Below are positions 26,224 through 35,649 of a DNA stretch of 64,000 bases, piece by piece. The DNA comes from CAJINA01 sp964647585 (lineage in GTDB: Bacteria; Desulfobacterota; Desulfobacteria; Desulfobacterales; CAJINA01). The translations under genes were made by a program, and so were the position numbers. Position 1 is the stretch's first letter. Every line of letters starts with the position of its first letter. The notes beneath the pieces were generated by a model. It was given only the letters and a program-made list of their open reading frames with translations, was not told where the DNA came from and did no database searches. Where the stretch lies: contig CAZYGG010000003.1 of NCBI GenBank assembly GCA_964647585.1, positions 62,001 through 126,000 on the forward strand, written 5' to 3'.

Positions 26224-26611
26224 CTAAGATCCTTTTTCAATAAATTTTCAAGTGCACCCGCGTACATCAAAACAGAATAATATGCCATACTGAAATCTCA
26301 TGGATCGTTTCTGACCACAACATATGAAAATTTATAGATAAAAGTTGTTTTGGAATTCACAGATAAATTGTCAATGTTTCTATTTAAGCCAGCACCGTTT
26401 TAATTTGAGTATATTGTTGGCCGGGACCTTGTAAAAACGATTACGATGACTCCGGGCTGATGCTACGGTTTTATAAAAACTATCAACCACGTTTAAGGAT
26501 ATTGATTAGAAACAGTCAGATAGATATTGATGAATGCCTTGTTAAAGACACCTGAATAAGGATGCACGAGGCGAAACTGCAACGCGTTTCTAATTTGGTA
26601 AAATTCATAAC
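26224..26611. other. Intergenic region between divergent htrA-type and radical SAM genes
   Basis: These 388 bases are AT-rich with no ORF of note. They should hold promoters for both divergent genes, but I see no near-consensus -35/-10 pair and no strong ribosome site before the ATG at 26612. No RNA structure is recognised. Confidence 0.5.
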
Positions 26612-29125
26612 ATGCCCCCCAAAAGCGTTCAAGACCTACTGCCCTTTGTAGAGCAGCCGAGCCAGTATCTTGGCAATGAGATCAACAGTGCTCACAAAGA
26701 CCCCCGGGATGTGGAGCTGAAAATGGCACTCGCTTTTCCCGATCTCTACCAGATCGGGACGTCTCATTTCGGAATGCAGATTCTCTACCATCTTCTCAAC
26801 GCTGAAAAAGACATTTTTGCAGAGCGGGTTTTCGCGCCGGGAACCGACATGGAGGCCCAATTGAGAGGCGCCCGCATACCACTGGCCACCCTCGAAAGCC
26901 GCACGCCCCTGGACAAAATGGATATCATCGGGTTCAGCCTGTTGTATGAGTTGAACTATACCAACATTCTAACCATGCTGGAACTCGGTCGGATTCCTTT
27001 TTACGCGCGGGAGCGGGACGCTTCTTTTCCCCTTATCATTGCCGGTGGGCCCTGTGTGTGCAATCCAGAGCCCGTGGCAGACTTTTTCGATGCGATGGTT
27101 ATTGGCGATGGTGAACAGGTCATCCTGAAAATGACTGCCGCCTGGCTTGAATGGAAAAGGTCCGGGCCAGGGGATAAAGAGGAACTGCTCAAACAGTGGG
27201 ACCGTATCGAGGGTGTTTATATACCCTCTTTTTTCCGGGTAACGTATGATGAAAACGGCCTTCAGAGTTTGATACCGGAAAAAACGGATAAGACAGCCAT
27301 AAAAAGAACCATCGTGGCTGACCTTGACCGGGCACCCTTCCCCACGGCACCCCTGATTCCACTCGGGCGGCCGGTGCATGACCGTTTGAGACTTGAACTT
27401 TCCCGGGGGTGCACCCGGGGCTGTCGTTTCTGCCAGGCCGGCATGATCTATCGGCCGGTGAGAGAAAGGTCGGCCCACAACCTTGTGAACCTGTCCCGGA
27501 CCGGCCTTTCAAAGACCGGCTACGAGGATCTCTCGCTTTTGTCGCTGAGCACCGGCGATTACAGCCAGATCACAGCTCTTATGGAAAACTTGATGGCAAC
27601 CTGCGAAAATGAACACATTGCCATCTCCCTGCCTTCTTTGCGGGCCGGAACCCTGACACCGGAACTGATGCGGCTGATAAAAAAGGTGCGCAAGACCGGT
27701 TTTACCATTGCGCCGGAAGCCGGCAGCCAGAGATTGAGAGATGTCATCAATAAAAATATCACCCGGGAAGATATCTTGGGCACGGTGGACGATGCCTTTT
27801 CCCTGGGGTGGAAGCTGGTCAAGCTCTATTTTATGACCGGGCTGCCCACCGAGACCCGGGAAGATCTGGATGAAATTATCCGGCTCGTGAAAGCGCTGCG
27901 GAAGCAGAAATCCGGCCAACGGGGCAGGCGCAACATGAATGTAAGTGTTGGTACGTTCATTCCCAAACCACACACACCGTTTCAATGGTCCCCCCAGATC
28001 TCCCTCGAAAAATCACGCGAAAATCTGGCGTACTTGCGGGGGGAGTTGAAAATGCCGGGCATCCAGTTCAAGTGGCAGAATCCCGAGATAAGCCTGCTGG
28101 AGGGCCTCTGGTCAAGGGGCGACCGCAAGCTCAGCCGGCTGCTGGTAAGTGCCTATCACAAAGGGTGCCGATTTGATGGCTGGGGCGATAAATTAAGGCT
28201 TGATCTCTGGCAGGCGGCCATAGCGGAAAACGATATCGATGTTGACTTTTATACCCAGAGAGAGCGGGCCCTGGAAGAACCGTTGCCTTGGGATATTGTC
28301 GATATTGGTGTTTCCCGGACTTTTTTACAGCATGAGTGGCGGCAGGCGGTTGGAACGCAAACATCCTACGACTGCCGCAACGGCGAATGCAATGATTGCG
28401 GCGTCTGTGATTTTGATAAGATCGAACCGCGGCTTTCATCCGATGAAGCCGGCAACCTGGAAAACACGCCGGATGACGTTTCCGGTGACGATGATCATTT
28501 CCGGGCGACAACGGTCTACTTTTCAAAGACCGGCGATGCCCGGTTTCTAGGTCACCTGGAAATGGCCAGTATTTTTACACGGGCCCTCAAAAGAGCCGGG
28601 GTCGTGGTTAAATTCACCCGGGGACATCATCCCAAAGCGAAAATTTCATTCCTGGATACCTTGCCTTTGGGGGTGGAAAGCCTGGAAGAGTTTTTCAATA
28701 TTTCGATTCCGGAAGATGCGGGCGCGAAAGCGATCATCGTCCGGCTCAACCGGGAACTGCCCCGGGGTCTGGAGGTCCAGGGCATCTTTCCAGCGCGCAA
28801 AAATAAAAAAGCCCGAGAGCTCCCGGTGCACTACACCGTCGCCCTGATAAATGGGCACTTCGATGGCAGCCGGCTGGATGAATTTTTAAAGGCCCCGGAA
28901 TGGATCTATAAAAAGGCTGGAAAAAAAGGCCGCCTCAAGGAGCTCGATCTTAAAAAAATGGTTGAAAATATTGCAATTTCATCCGAAAAAGAGTTATCGT
29001 TAAGTCTTAAAATGGATTCCGGTAAAATCATCCGGCCGGCCCAGGTGATCAACAGCGTTTTCAATCTTGATGCTGGTTGTATACAGACGGCGCGAATCGT
29101 AAAACTGGGCACAGGAACAAAGTAA
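26612..29125 (+). CDS. B12-binding-type radical SAM protein with DUF2344 domain
   Basis: This 837-residue protein has three parts. Residues about 1-230 form an N-terminal domain of the kind seen in B12-binding radical SAM proteins (LALSFPDLY-like and GPCVCNPEPVADFFDAMVIGDGE). The radical SAM core carries the cluster motif CTRGCRFC near residue 270, then SLSTGDYSQ and LPSLRAGTL. The C-terminal DUF2344 domain includes FSKTGDARFLGHLEM and RGHHPKAKISF. An extra cysteine group (CRNGECNDCGVCDF) lies between the last two. This matches the fused TIGR03960/TIGR03936-type family, often next to rng, as here. The substrate is unknown; RNA or ribosome modification has been suggested from context only. The gap to the rng start is 41 bases. 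Confidence 0.85.
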   Translation: MPPKSVQDLLPFVEQPSQYLGNEINSAHKDPRDVELKMALAFPDLYQIGTSHFGMQILYHLLNAEKDIFAERVFAPGTDMEAQLRGARIPLATLESRTPLDKMDIIGFSLLYELNYTNILTMLELGRIPFYARERDASFPLIIAGGPCVCNPEPVADFFDAMVIGDGEQVILKMTAAWLEWKRSGPGDKEELLKQWDRIEGVYIPSFFRVTYDENGLQSLIPEKTDKTAIKRTIVADLDRAPFPTAPLIPLGRPVHDRLRLELSRGCTRGCRFCQAGMIYRPVRERSAHNLVNLSRTGLSKTGYEDLSLLSLSTGDYSQITALMENLMATCENEHIAISLPSLRAGTLTPELMRLIKKVRKTGFTIAPEAGSQRLRDVINKNITREDILGTVDDAFSLGWKLVKLYFMTGLPTETREDLDEIIRLVKALRKQKSGQRGRRNMNVSVGTFIPKPHTPFQWSPQISLEKSRENLAYLRGELKMPGIQFKWQNPEISLLEGLWSRGDRKLSRLLVSAYHKGCRFDGWGDKLRLDLWQAAIAENDIDVDFYTQRERALEEPLPWDIVDIGVSRTFLQHEWRQAVGTQTSYDCRNGECNDCGVCDFDKIEPRLSSDEAGNLENTPDDVSGDDDHFRATTVYFSKTGDARFLGHLEMASIFTRALKRAGVVVKFTRGHHPKAKISFLDTLPLGVESLEEFFNISIPEDAGAKAIIVRLNRELPRGLEVQGIFPARKNKKARELPVHYTVALINGHFDGSRLDEFLKAPEWIYKKAGKKGRLKELDLKKMVENIAISSEKELSLSLKMDSGKIIRPAQVINSVFNLDAGCIQTARIVKLGTGTK

Positions 29126-29166
29126 GCCTTAGAAACTTAAAAGTATTTTGGAATAGCAGGAAAAGT

Positions 29167-30717
29167 ATGTATCGAAGACTGATCGTCAATGTTGCGGAAC
29201 ACGAGACCCGGGTCGCCATCCAGGAGGATGGGACCATTGTGGAATTGTTTGTTCAAAGAAAAGACGGCTCGGATATAGCCGGAAACATATATAAGGGGCG
29301 CGTGCAGAGGGTCCTACCGGGCATGCAGGCCGCTTTTGTGAATATCGGGCTGTCGCAGGCGGCGTTCCTGCACGTGAATGATGTCGTCGATGAAAGCTGT
29401 TACAACTTAGACGATTTCGAGAAGGCGTTTGGTTCAGATGACGCGGAGGATGAAGCCGAGGCGCTGAAACCGGATGATGATGAACGCCTTGAAAGTGCCG
29501 TTGACCGGGAAAAACACATTGAGGAACTCCTCAGGGAAGGGCAGGAAATTTTGGTTCACGTGGCCAAATCTCCCATCGGTACCAAGGGGGCCCGGGTCAC
29601 CAGCCATATCTCCCTGCCGGGCAGATACCTCGTGCTAATGGCCACCTCCGACCACATCGGCGTTTCCCGGAAAATAGAGGACGAAGAGGAAAGAAGCCGG
29701 TTGAAAGAGATGGTCGCAGCGTTCAGGGAAGACCGGATAGGTTATATTGCCCGGACAGCCAGCGAGGGGATCGACAGTGCAAAAATGTCCCGGGAGATGA
29801 AATTCCTCAACAATCTGTGGAAAAACATTCTCAAGCGATATCAGGCCGCCCCAGCCCCCGCGTTGTTGCACAAAGAGCTCGATGTAAGCCTGCGAGCCCT
29901 CAGGGATTTAATGACCAGTGAGGCTGAGCGGCTGATTATCGATTCAAAGAGCGCTTATGATACCATTAATAAATTTATTGAAACGTTTATGCCCGGCCTG
30001 AAAAATTCCATTGAACTGTACGAGGGGGGGGAGCCCATCTTCGATGCCTACAACCTCGAAGGGGATATCTCCAGGGCCCTGCAGAAAAAGGTGTGGCTTA
30101 AATCCGGCGGTTATATCGTCATCGAGCAAACCGAGGCGCTGGTCTCCATTGACGTCAATACCGGTCGGTACGTCGGCAAACACAATCTCGAAGAGACCAT
30201 TGTAAAGACCAACCTGGAAGCGCTCAAAGAGATTGCCTACCAGGTCAGGCTGCGGGATATCGGCGGCCTCATTATCATAGATTTTATCGACATGGAGAAA
30301 AAGTCCAATCAGGATAAGATCTATAACGCCTTCAAGGAAGCGCTGAAGAAAGATCGCAGTAAGATCAACATTTTGCCGTTTTCTGAAATGGGTTTGATCC
30401 AGATGACCCGCAAGCGGGTTAAAAAGTCACTGACCAGTCTTTTATGTGAGCCCTGCTTTTATTGCGACGGGGCCGGCTATCAGATATCCCGGCGCACCAT
30501 TTGTTTTAATATTTTCCGGGAAGTTTTGCGCGCCGCACAGGATATGACCGGGGAACGCTTTACCCTGCGGGTCAATCCCCAGATTGCGGACTACCTGCAT
30601 GACGAAGAGAATCGGATCATTATCCTGCTCGAGCAGATCACCGGAAAACCGGTGATCATTTATCCTCACAAGGAATTTTACATGGAGGAATTTGATATTT
30701 TCGAAAACCAGGCCTAA
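29167..30717 (+). CDS. rng: Ribonuclease G
   Basis: This 516-residue RNase E/G family endoribonuclease matures rRNA ends and turns over mRNA. It begins MYRRLIVNVAEHETRVAI, followed by an S1 RNA-binding segment (GNIYKGRVQRVLPGMQAAFV). Catalytic-domain features include GGYIVIEQTEALVSIDVNTG with a metal-binding Asp, GGLIIIDFIDM, and the zinc-link cysteines in CEPCFYCDGAGY. The RNase E C-terminal scaffold tail is absent, which together with length favours RNase G. An acidic insert (DDAEDEAEALKPDDDERLE) interrupts the S1 domain. ATG 29167 begins the conserved sequence; an upstream extension does not fit. It precedes rpmH. Confidence 0.92.
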   Translation: MYRRLIVNVAEHETRVAIQEDGTIVELFVQRKDGSDIAGNIYKGRVQRVLPGMQAAFVNIGLSQAAFLHVNDVVDESCYNLDDFEKAFGSDDAEDEAEALKPDDDERLESAVDREKHIEELLREGQEILVHVAKSPIGTKGARVTSHISLPGRYLVLMATSDHIGVSRKIEDEEERSRLKEMVAAFREDRIGYIARTASEGIDSAKMSREMKFLNNLWKNILKRYQAAPAPALLHKELDVSLRALRDLMTSEAERLIIDSKSAYDTINKFIETFMPGLKNSIELYEGGEPIFDAYNLEGDISRALQKKVWLKSGGYIVIEQTEALVSIDVNTGRYVGKHNLEETIVKTNLEALKEIAYQVRLRDIGGLIIIDFIDMEKKSNQDKIYNAFKEALKKDRSKINILPFSEMGLIQMTRKRVKKSLTSLLCEPCFYCDGAGYQISRRTICFNIFREVLRAAQDMTGERFTLRVNPQIADYLHDEENRIIILLEQITGKPVIIYPHKEFYMEEFDIFENQA

Positions 30718-30851
30718 AATATCAAACTTCGATCTTGACAGGTGCAAATGTATATGTATATGGTGATCGATTGTAGTGGACCAACAAAAACGGATTGACC
30801 CAAACCGTTGGAAAAACGTGAAATGGATAAAGGTTAAAGGGAAGCGGAAAA

Positions 30852-30986
30852 ATGAAAAGAACATTTCAACCAAGCAGAATCAAGAGGGCCCGGACGCACG
30901 GTTTCAGAAAGCGGATGTCAACCAAAGCCGGACGGCGAATTATTAACCGGAGAAGGGCCCGGGGCAGAGCCCGGCTCGCCTGTTAA
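30852..30986 (+). CDS. rpmH: 50S ribosomal protein L34
   Basis: This 44-residue, strongly basic protein begins MKRTFQPSRIKRARTHGFRK and ends RGRARLAC, an unmistakable L34. It is a structural protein of the large subunit. As in most bacteria it is followed by rnpA, yidD and yidC, a string that is often close to oriC. The ribosome site is GGGAAGCGG upstream of the ATG. Confidence 0.97.
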   Translation: MKRTFQPSRIKRARTHGFRKRMSTKAGRRIINRRRARGRARLAC

Positions 30987-31016
30987 TTGCCCGGATTATA
31001 ATCTCATTAACACCAA

Positions 31017-31052
31017 GAAAAAAGAATGCGCCCCATGGTGGATTCTTTTTTC
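31017..31052 (+). other. AT-stem hairpin between rpmH and rnpA
   Basis: The stem GAAAAAAGAAT / ATTCTTTTTTC encloses a 14-base loop. The pairing ends in a T run, so it could attenuate transcription into rnpA and help L34 be made in excess of RNase P protein. This is an inference from position. Confidence 0.45.
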
Positions 31053-31125
31053 GCATTTGACCGCAGGAAATTCTTTTTTTCAGGACGATGCCCGCGGCGG
31101 CCCTATAATCCCCCTGATCAAAGCC

Positions 31126-31494
31126 ATGTCGGAATACGGGTACCCCAAAAAAGAAAGGCTCCTGAAAAGAGGCGACTACCTGTCTCTTTCCAGGGCCGGA
31201 GAAAAGTGCCACAAAAAATACTTTCTCTGTATTTATAAAAAGAGGTTGGGGGCACGGTCACGCCTGGGTATCACCGTTTCCAAAAAGGTGGGGACGGCGG
31301 TCACCCGAAATCGCTTAAAAAGGATGTGCCGGGAATTTTTTCGACTTAATCGTCGCAGACTGGGGAGCGCTTGGGACATCAATATCATTGCCCGGCCCAG
31401 TGCCGGGGCGGCATCCCGGAAACAGGCCGAGAAGTCCCTGGATGATATTTTTAAGGTTATTGCGGAGAACCGACCATCACAAAACTTGCGCTAA
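31126..31494 (+). CDS. rnpA: Ribonuclease P protein component
   Basis: This 122-residue basic protein is the cofactor of RNase P RNA in 5' maturation of tRNAs. It has the family pattern: RLLKRGDYLSLSRAG, LGITVSKKVGTAVTRNRLKR (the RNR box) and CREFFRLNRR. I chose the ATG at 31126 since only from there does the sequence follow the family; a longer frame from 31057 adds unrelated residues. No good ribosome site precedes it. The C-terminus overlaps the presumed yidD start region. Confidence 0.92.
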   Translation: MSEYGYPKKERLLKRGDYLSLSRAGEKCHKKYFLCIYKKRLGARSRLGITVSKKVGTAVTRNRLKRMCREFFRLNRRRLGSAWDINIIARPSAGAASRKQAEKSLDDIFKVIAENRPSQNLR

Positions 31495-31709
31495 TTCTAA
31501 TTAGGGTTTATCAGGTGGCAATTTCACCCTACCTGGGTCGCAATTGCCGATTTTACCCCACCTGTTCTGAATACAGCTACCAGGCCATCTGTCAATACGG
31601 TGTTTTGCAAGGTTGTTACCTGTCTATAAAAAGAATAGCCCGGTGCCACCCTTTCCACAGGGGTGGCTATGACCCTCTACCGTCGCACCAGGATCCGGAA
31701 GAGACTTGA
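31476..31709 (+). CDS. yidD: YidD membrane-insertion efficiency factor
   Basis: This small protein has the YidD signature: YQVAISPYLGRNCRFYPTCS, QYGVLQGCYLSIKRI and RCHPFHRGGYDPLP. It is thought to assist YidC-dependent insertion at the inner membrane. The family usually starts M-x-K-L-x-x-x-L-I-R-x-Y-Q. Here the matching residues TKLALILIRVYQ lie upstream of the first normal start codon (GTG at 31515), with no ATG, GTG, TTG or CTG between there and the in-frame stop at 31452. I extend it to an ATC at 31476, which has GGAG eight bases upstream. If GTG 31515 is used, the amphipathic N-terminal helix is lost. The stop is at 31709. Confidence 0.85.
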   Translation: MTKLALILIRVYQVAISPYLGRNCRFYPTCSEYSYQAICQYGVLQGCYLSIKRIARCHPFHRGGYDPLPSHQDPEET

Positions 31710-31736
31710 TTTCAAACTGAAAGAAGGACCATTAGC

Positions 31737-31785
31737 GTCATTCAATACAACCAATATTACCGGGTCGCATTTCGTATTGAATGAC
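31737..31785 (+). promoter_or_regulatory. Hairpin in the yidC leader
   Basis: The perfect 12-bp inverted repeat GTCATTCAATAC / GTATTGAATGAC has a 25-base loop and ends 15 bases before the yidC ATG, just upstream of its AGGAGAAG ribosome site. Its position suggests translational or termination control of yidC. Confidence 0.55.
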
Positions 31786-31799
31786 ACCAGGAGAAGAGC

Positions 31800-33464
31800 A
31801 TGGAGCAGGTAAGACTGATTATGGCCATTGGCCTATCGTTTCTAGTTTTTTTTATATGGGATGCTTTTTTTGTTGAAAAAAAGCCGGTGGAACAGGCCCC
31901 GCAGCAACAGGCGGAAACACAGCCGACAGATACACCGGCTCCCAGCAGCACGGAAGCCGCCGACACACATTCAACACAAGCCCCGGCAGCCGAGTCCGCT
32001 GTCAAGGCAGCTCCGGTGCAGGACACACGCGATCCCCGGATAATCACTGTTTCCACGGATAAATTTGAAGCCCGGCTTAGCGAGCGCGGGGCCGCCATCA
32101 CCAGTTTTAGACTCAAAGACTACAATGACGTCGTGGGGGAAAGCGGCACCATGCTTGAACTGATCCCTGGAATTATCAAAGGGGGTACCGCCCTTATAAA
32201 TTTTAAAGACAGCCGCCTGGGGGGATTGCAAAAGGCATTGTTTATGGCCGGCAGCACGCCTAGCAGCGTGTCTGTATCCGGTGAAAAAGAGAGCATTGCT
32301 TTTTCCTGGATGGGGGAAGACGGCATTGAGGTAATTAAGACATACACCTTTAATCCCGGGAAATACCTGATCGATCTGGATGTGGACATCATCAACCGCT
32401 CATCGGGTACAATAGAAGAACAGATGGCGCTGGAACTGGTGGGTGCCGCGCCCCAAAAAACCTCCTATGCTTTCGAAGGACCGAGCGCTTATATTAACGG
32501 CGAGCTTGAACAGATCAAGATCAAGAGTATTGAGAAACAAAACAGCTATGCCGGCAATATAGAATGGATTGCGCTGCAGGACCGCTATTTTCTCACCAGC
32601 TTACTCACCGACGTAAAAAGTGATGCCCGCCTGGTTCTTGGTGCCACTAAAGAGGTGCTGAAGAGCAAGTATGTACACCCGGCTATCAAAATCGAGCCCG
32701 GCAAACAGGTGACGCTTAAACACCAGCTCTTCTTTGGCCCCAAACAGATAGACCTTCTCAACGCAGCTGGTAAAGGACTTGGCAACCTGATCGATTTCGG
32801 AATGTTTGATATTCTGGCCAAACCTTGCCTGCAGTTCATGAATATGATTTACAGCGTGGTTCCTAACTATGGGCTGGCGATTATACTGATCACCATTATT
32901 ATAAAAATTATTCTTTGGCCTCTGGGGTCCAAGAGTTACAAATCAATGAGCGAGATGAAACGCGTTCAGCCGCTCATCACGGGAATCCGGGAAAAGTATA
33001 AAGACGATAAAAAGAAACAGAATGAAGAGATCATGGGGCTCTATCGAACCTACAAGATAAATCCCATGGGCGGCTGTCTGCCGATGGTGGTGCAGATCCC
33101 CGTTTTTTTCGCGCTTTACCGGATGCTCTACGAGGCCATCGAACTGCGGCACGCACCTTTTATCGGCTGGATTAATGACCTGTCTGCGCCGGATCGGCTT
33201 TTCAATTTCGGATTCAGCATACCCTTTATGGAGCCGCCTTACGGTATTCCGGTTCTTACGCTGATCATGGGCGCCACTATGTTTTTACAGCAGAAAATGT
33301 CGCCACCCATGGGAGATCCCGCCCAGGCCAAGATGATGATGCTGATGCCGATTGTCTTCACATTCATCTTTATTAATTTTTCTTCTGGTCTCGTCTTGTA
33401 CTGGCTGGTAAATAACGTGTTATCCATCTCCCAGCAGTATTACATACAGAAAAAATTCGCATAA
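31800..33464 (+). CDS. yidC: Membrane protein insertase YidC
   Basis: This 554-residue inner-membrane insertase has the long Gram-negative form. It has an N-terminal transmembrane anchor (residues about 5-24, with FLVFFIWDAFF), then a low-complexity Pro/Gln/Ala linker and a large periplasmic domain (residues about 70-340; DRYFLTSLL). The conserved Oxa1 core is formed by MNMIYSVVPNYGLAIILITI, GGCLPMVVQIPVFFALYRML, and late helices with LMPIVFTFIFINFSSGLVLYW. It folds and inserts membrane proteins alone or with Sec. It sits in the standard rnpA-yidD-yidC-jag order, with 13 bases to jag. Confidence 0.96.
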   Translation: MEQVRLIMAIGLSFLVFFIWDAFFVEKKPVEQAPQQQAETQPTDTPAPSSTEAADTHSTQAPAAESAVKAAPVQDTRDPRIITVSTDKFEARLSERGAAITSFRLKDYNDVVGESGTMLELIPGIIKGGTALINFKDSRLGGLQKALFMAGSTPSSVSVSGEKESIAFSWMGEDGIEVIKTYTFNPGKYLIDLDVDIINRSSGTIEEQMALELVGAAPQKTSYAFEGPSAYINGELEQIKIKSIEKQNSYAGNIEWIALQDRYFLTSLLTDVKSDARLVLGATKEVLKSKYVHPAIKIEPGKQVTLKHQLFFGPKQIDLLNAAGKGLGNLIDFGMFDILAKPCLQFMNMIYSVVPNYGLAIILITIIIKIILWPLGSKSYKSMSEMKRVQPLITGIREKYKDDKKKQNEEIMGLYRTYKINPMGGCLPMVVQIPVFFALYRMLYEAIELRHAPFIGWINDLSAPDRLFNFGFSIPFMEPPYGIPVLTLIMGATMFLQQKMSPPMGDPAQAKMMMLMPIVFTFIFINFSSGLVLYWLVNNVLSISQQYYIQKKFA

Positions 33465-33477
33465 AGACGGAGGATAC

Positions 33478-34218
33478 ATGTCGTCTGGGGTTGAGTTTTC
33501 GGGCAGTACGGTTGAACAGGCGGTTGCGGCTGCCTGCCAACAACTTGATATAAAAGAAGAATATTTAAATTTTACTGTTATCACGGAAGGATCCACTGGA
33601 ATTTTTGGGCTTGTTGGAGTTAAAAAGGCCGTAATTCGAGTACTTTCGAAAGAAAAACAGACAGATAGAGACGAATCACGGCTAGACAACACGCAAAATG
33701 CCGAGGTTGAAGAAAACACAGTAATAGAACCCGGAAAGTTTAGTGACGCTGGCAGGGCCGGCCGGGACGCGTTAGAGAGAATTGCGGAAGGCATCACGGC
33801 CGGCACCAGCATCAGTACCCGGGATGACGGAAAGCGGATTTCATTCGAAATCGCGGGTGGCAAGGCGGGTATGCTTATCGGTAAAAGAGGGCAGACACTC
33901 GAAGCCATACAATACCTCGTCGAAAAAGTCGTTAACCGCAACAGCAAAGAACGCGTTCGGGTCAGTATCGATGTGGGCGGGTATCTGGCTAAAAAGAGGA
34001 AAAACCTGGAAAGCCTTGCAGAGCGCACCGCCAATAAAGCTATAAAAAGCGGCAAGCCGGCCACCCTTGGACAACTCAACGCCCACGACCGGCGCATCAT
34101 TCATCTGGCCCTGAAAGACGATCGCGATGTGATCACCAAAAGTATGGGAAACGGTTTTTTAAGAAAACTTGTGGTGCTGCCTAAAAAGCACCGCAGCAGC
34201 CCTAAAAGGCGGCCTTAA
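33478..34218 (+). CDS. jag: Jag/KhpB-type RNA-binding protein (Jag_N, KH, R3H)
   Basis: This 246-residue cytoplasmic RNA-binding protein has three domains. Jag_N (residues about 4-55) has FSGSTVEQAVAAACQQL and GSTGIFGLVGVKKA. A KH domain has GKAGMLIGKRGQTLEAIQYL. A C-terminal R3H domain has NAHDRRIIHLALKDDRDV. It occurs directly after yidC in many bacteria and has been linked to cell-wall and division control in Gram-positive species; its role in this lineage is not known. GGAGG precedes the ATG. A basic tail (KKHRSSPKRRP) ends the protein. Confidence 0.92.
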   Translation: MSSGVEFSGSTVEQAVAAACQQLDIKEEYLNFTVITEGSTGIFGLVGVKKAVIRVLSKEKQTDRDESRLDNTQNAEVEENTVIEPGKFSDAGRAGRDALERIAEGITAGTSISTRDDGKRISFEIAGGKAGMLIGKRGQTLEAIQYLVEKVVNRNSKERVRVSIDVGGYLAKKRKNLESLAERTANKAIKSGKPATLGQLNAHDRRIIHLALKDDRDVITKSMGNGFLRKLVVLPKKHRSSPKRRP

Positions 34219-34230
34219 AAAGCGCCGTGC

Positions 34231-35649
34231 ATGCAAATGAACCGCTCCACTATCGCTGCAATTTGTACGCCCCGGGGATTTGGCGGGGTCGGTATTGTCA
34301 AGCTTTCCGGCCCGGACGCTGTCAGGATATCCCGGGTGCTATTCAGAAGCAAAAACAGTCGTCTGACCCCCGAAGAAACCGACCCAGCTTGGGAGAGTAC
34401 CTTTAAATCCCACCGACTGAGATATGGCGTGGTCGTTCACCCGGAGGACGGCAGCCGGATCGATGAAGTGCTGTTGGCCATCATGCGCGCCCCCAAAACC
34501 TACACCGGTGAAGATGTGGTGGAGATCAACGCTCACGCCGGACCGGTTGTTCTCAATAATATCCTTGAGGCGGTTTTAAAACAGGGCGCCCTGCTAGCCG
34601 CGCCCGGAGAATTTACACGACGCGCCTTTTTAAACGGCCGCATTGATCTCACTCAAGCTGAAGCCGTTATTGATTTGATAAATGCTAAAACCACCGCATC
34701 CGCTGATATGGCCAACGCCCAGATGGCCGGACAAATGCGCCTGGAAATAGAGCGGATTGGGGAAAATGTCAAACGCCTCATTGCCATCAATGAAGCCCGG
34801 ATTGACTTTCCCGAGGATATAGAAACGGGCGGCCAAGTCGCCGAAGAAATTACTGAATTAAAAACAGGTATTCTGGATCCGCTACAAAAATTAATTGACC
34901 GGTTTCAGGAAGGGCGCATTTTCAGAGATGGCCTGAAACTAGCGGTGGTCGGACGACCCAATGTAGGTAAATCCAGCCTGATGAACTGCCTGGTCAGAGA
35001 AGACCGGGCGATCGTTACGGATATCCCCGGGACAACGCGTGATGTGGTTGAGGACTTTATAAATATACGTGGGATTCCGGTACTCATCGTTGACACGGCG
35101 GGTCTTCAGAAAACCGAAAACCCGGTTGAGATCATCGGTATTGAAAAGACCTTAAGAAATATTGAAAACGCGGATCTGATCTTATTTGTTGTGGAAGAAG
35201 GGCGGGGGATACAGGCAGAGGATTTTAAGATTTTCAAAAAAGTTAAGGACAAACCGCTATTCATTGTTATTAATAAGAGAGACCTTGAGAAGGTGGACAG
35301 GCGCACGTCAATTCCGCCAGAGTGGTCTGTATATAAATCCTTGCGGGTATCTGCACTCCACGGAGAAGGCCTTGATTTCCTGGAAGATGCCATTTATGAC
35401 TTTGTGGCAGGGGGTGAACAAGCAGAGAAGGAAGTTGACTTTGCACCAAATTTACGACAGAAAAACTTGATAGCGAAAAGCCTGACGGCCGCCGAGGCGG
35501 CCTTAAAGAGTGTGGAAAGAGAAGACCCTGGAGAATTGACCGCCCTGGACCTGGCGGAGTGTCTGTCCGGATTGGATGAAATACTGGGCCGGCATTTAAA
35601 AGAGGATATTCTGGGGCGCATATTCAGTCAGTTTTGTATCGGGAAATAA
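34231..35649 (+). CDS. mnmE: tRNA modification GTPase MnmE
   Basis: This 472-residue GTPase works with MnmG to install cmnm5 or related groups at the wobble uridine of certain tRNAs. The N-terminal tetrahydrofolate-binding domain starts AAICTPRGFGGVGIVKLSG, and a helical domain includes FTRRAFLNGRIDLTQAEAV. The inserted G domain has GRPNVGKSS near residue 243, TDIPGTTRD, DTAG and INKRD. It ends with the catalytic C-terminal CIGK. Length is typical (E. coli 454). The start may be the ATG at 34231 or 34237. A parS palindrome follows the stop codon immediately. mnmG is not in this window. Confidence 0.95.
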   Translation: MQMNRSTIAAICTPRGFGGVGIVKLSGPDAVRISRVLFRSKNSRLTPEETDPAWESTFKSHRLRYGVVVHPEDGSRIDEVLLAIMRAPKTYTGEDVVEINAHAGPVVLNNILEAVLKQGALLAAPGEFTRRAFLNGRIDLTQAEAVIDLINAKTTASADMANAQMAGQMRLEIERIGENVKRLIAINEARIDFPEDIETGGQVAEEITELKTGILDPLQKLIDRFQEGRIFRDGLKLAVVGRPNVGKSSLMNCLVREDRAIVTDIPGTTRDVVEDFINIRGIPVLIVDTAGLQKTENPVEIIGIEKTLRNIENADLILFVVEEGRGIQAEDFKIFKKVKDKPLFIVINKRDLEKVDRRTSIPPEWSVYKSLRVSALHGEGLDFLEDAIYDFVAGGEQAEKEVDFAPNLRQKNLIAKSLTAAEAALKSVEREDPGELTALDLAECLSGLDEILGRHLKEDILGRIFSQFCIGK

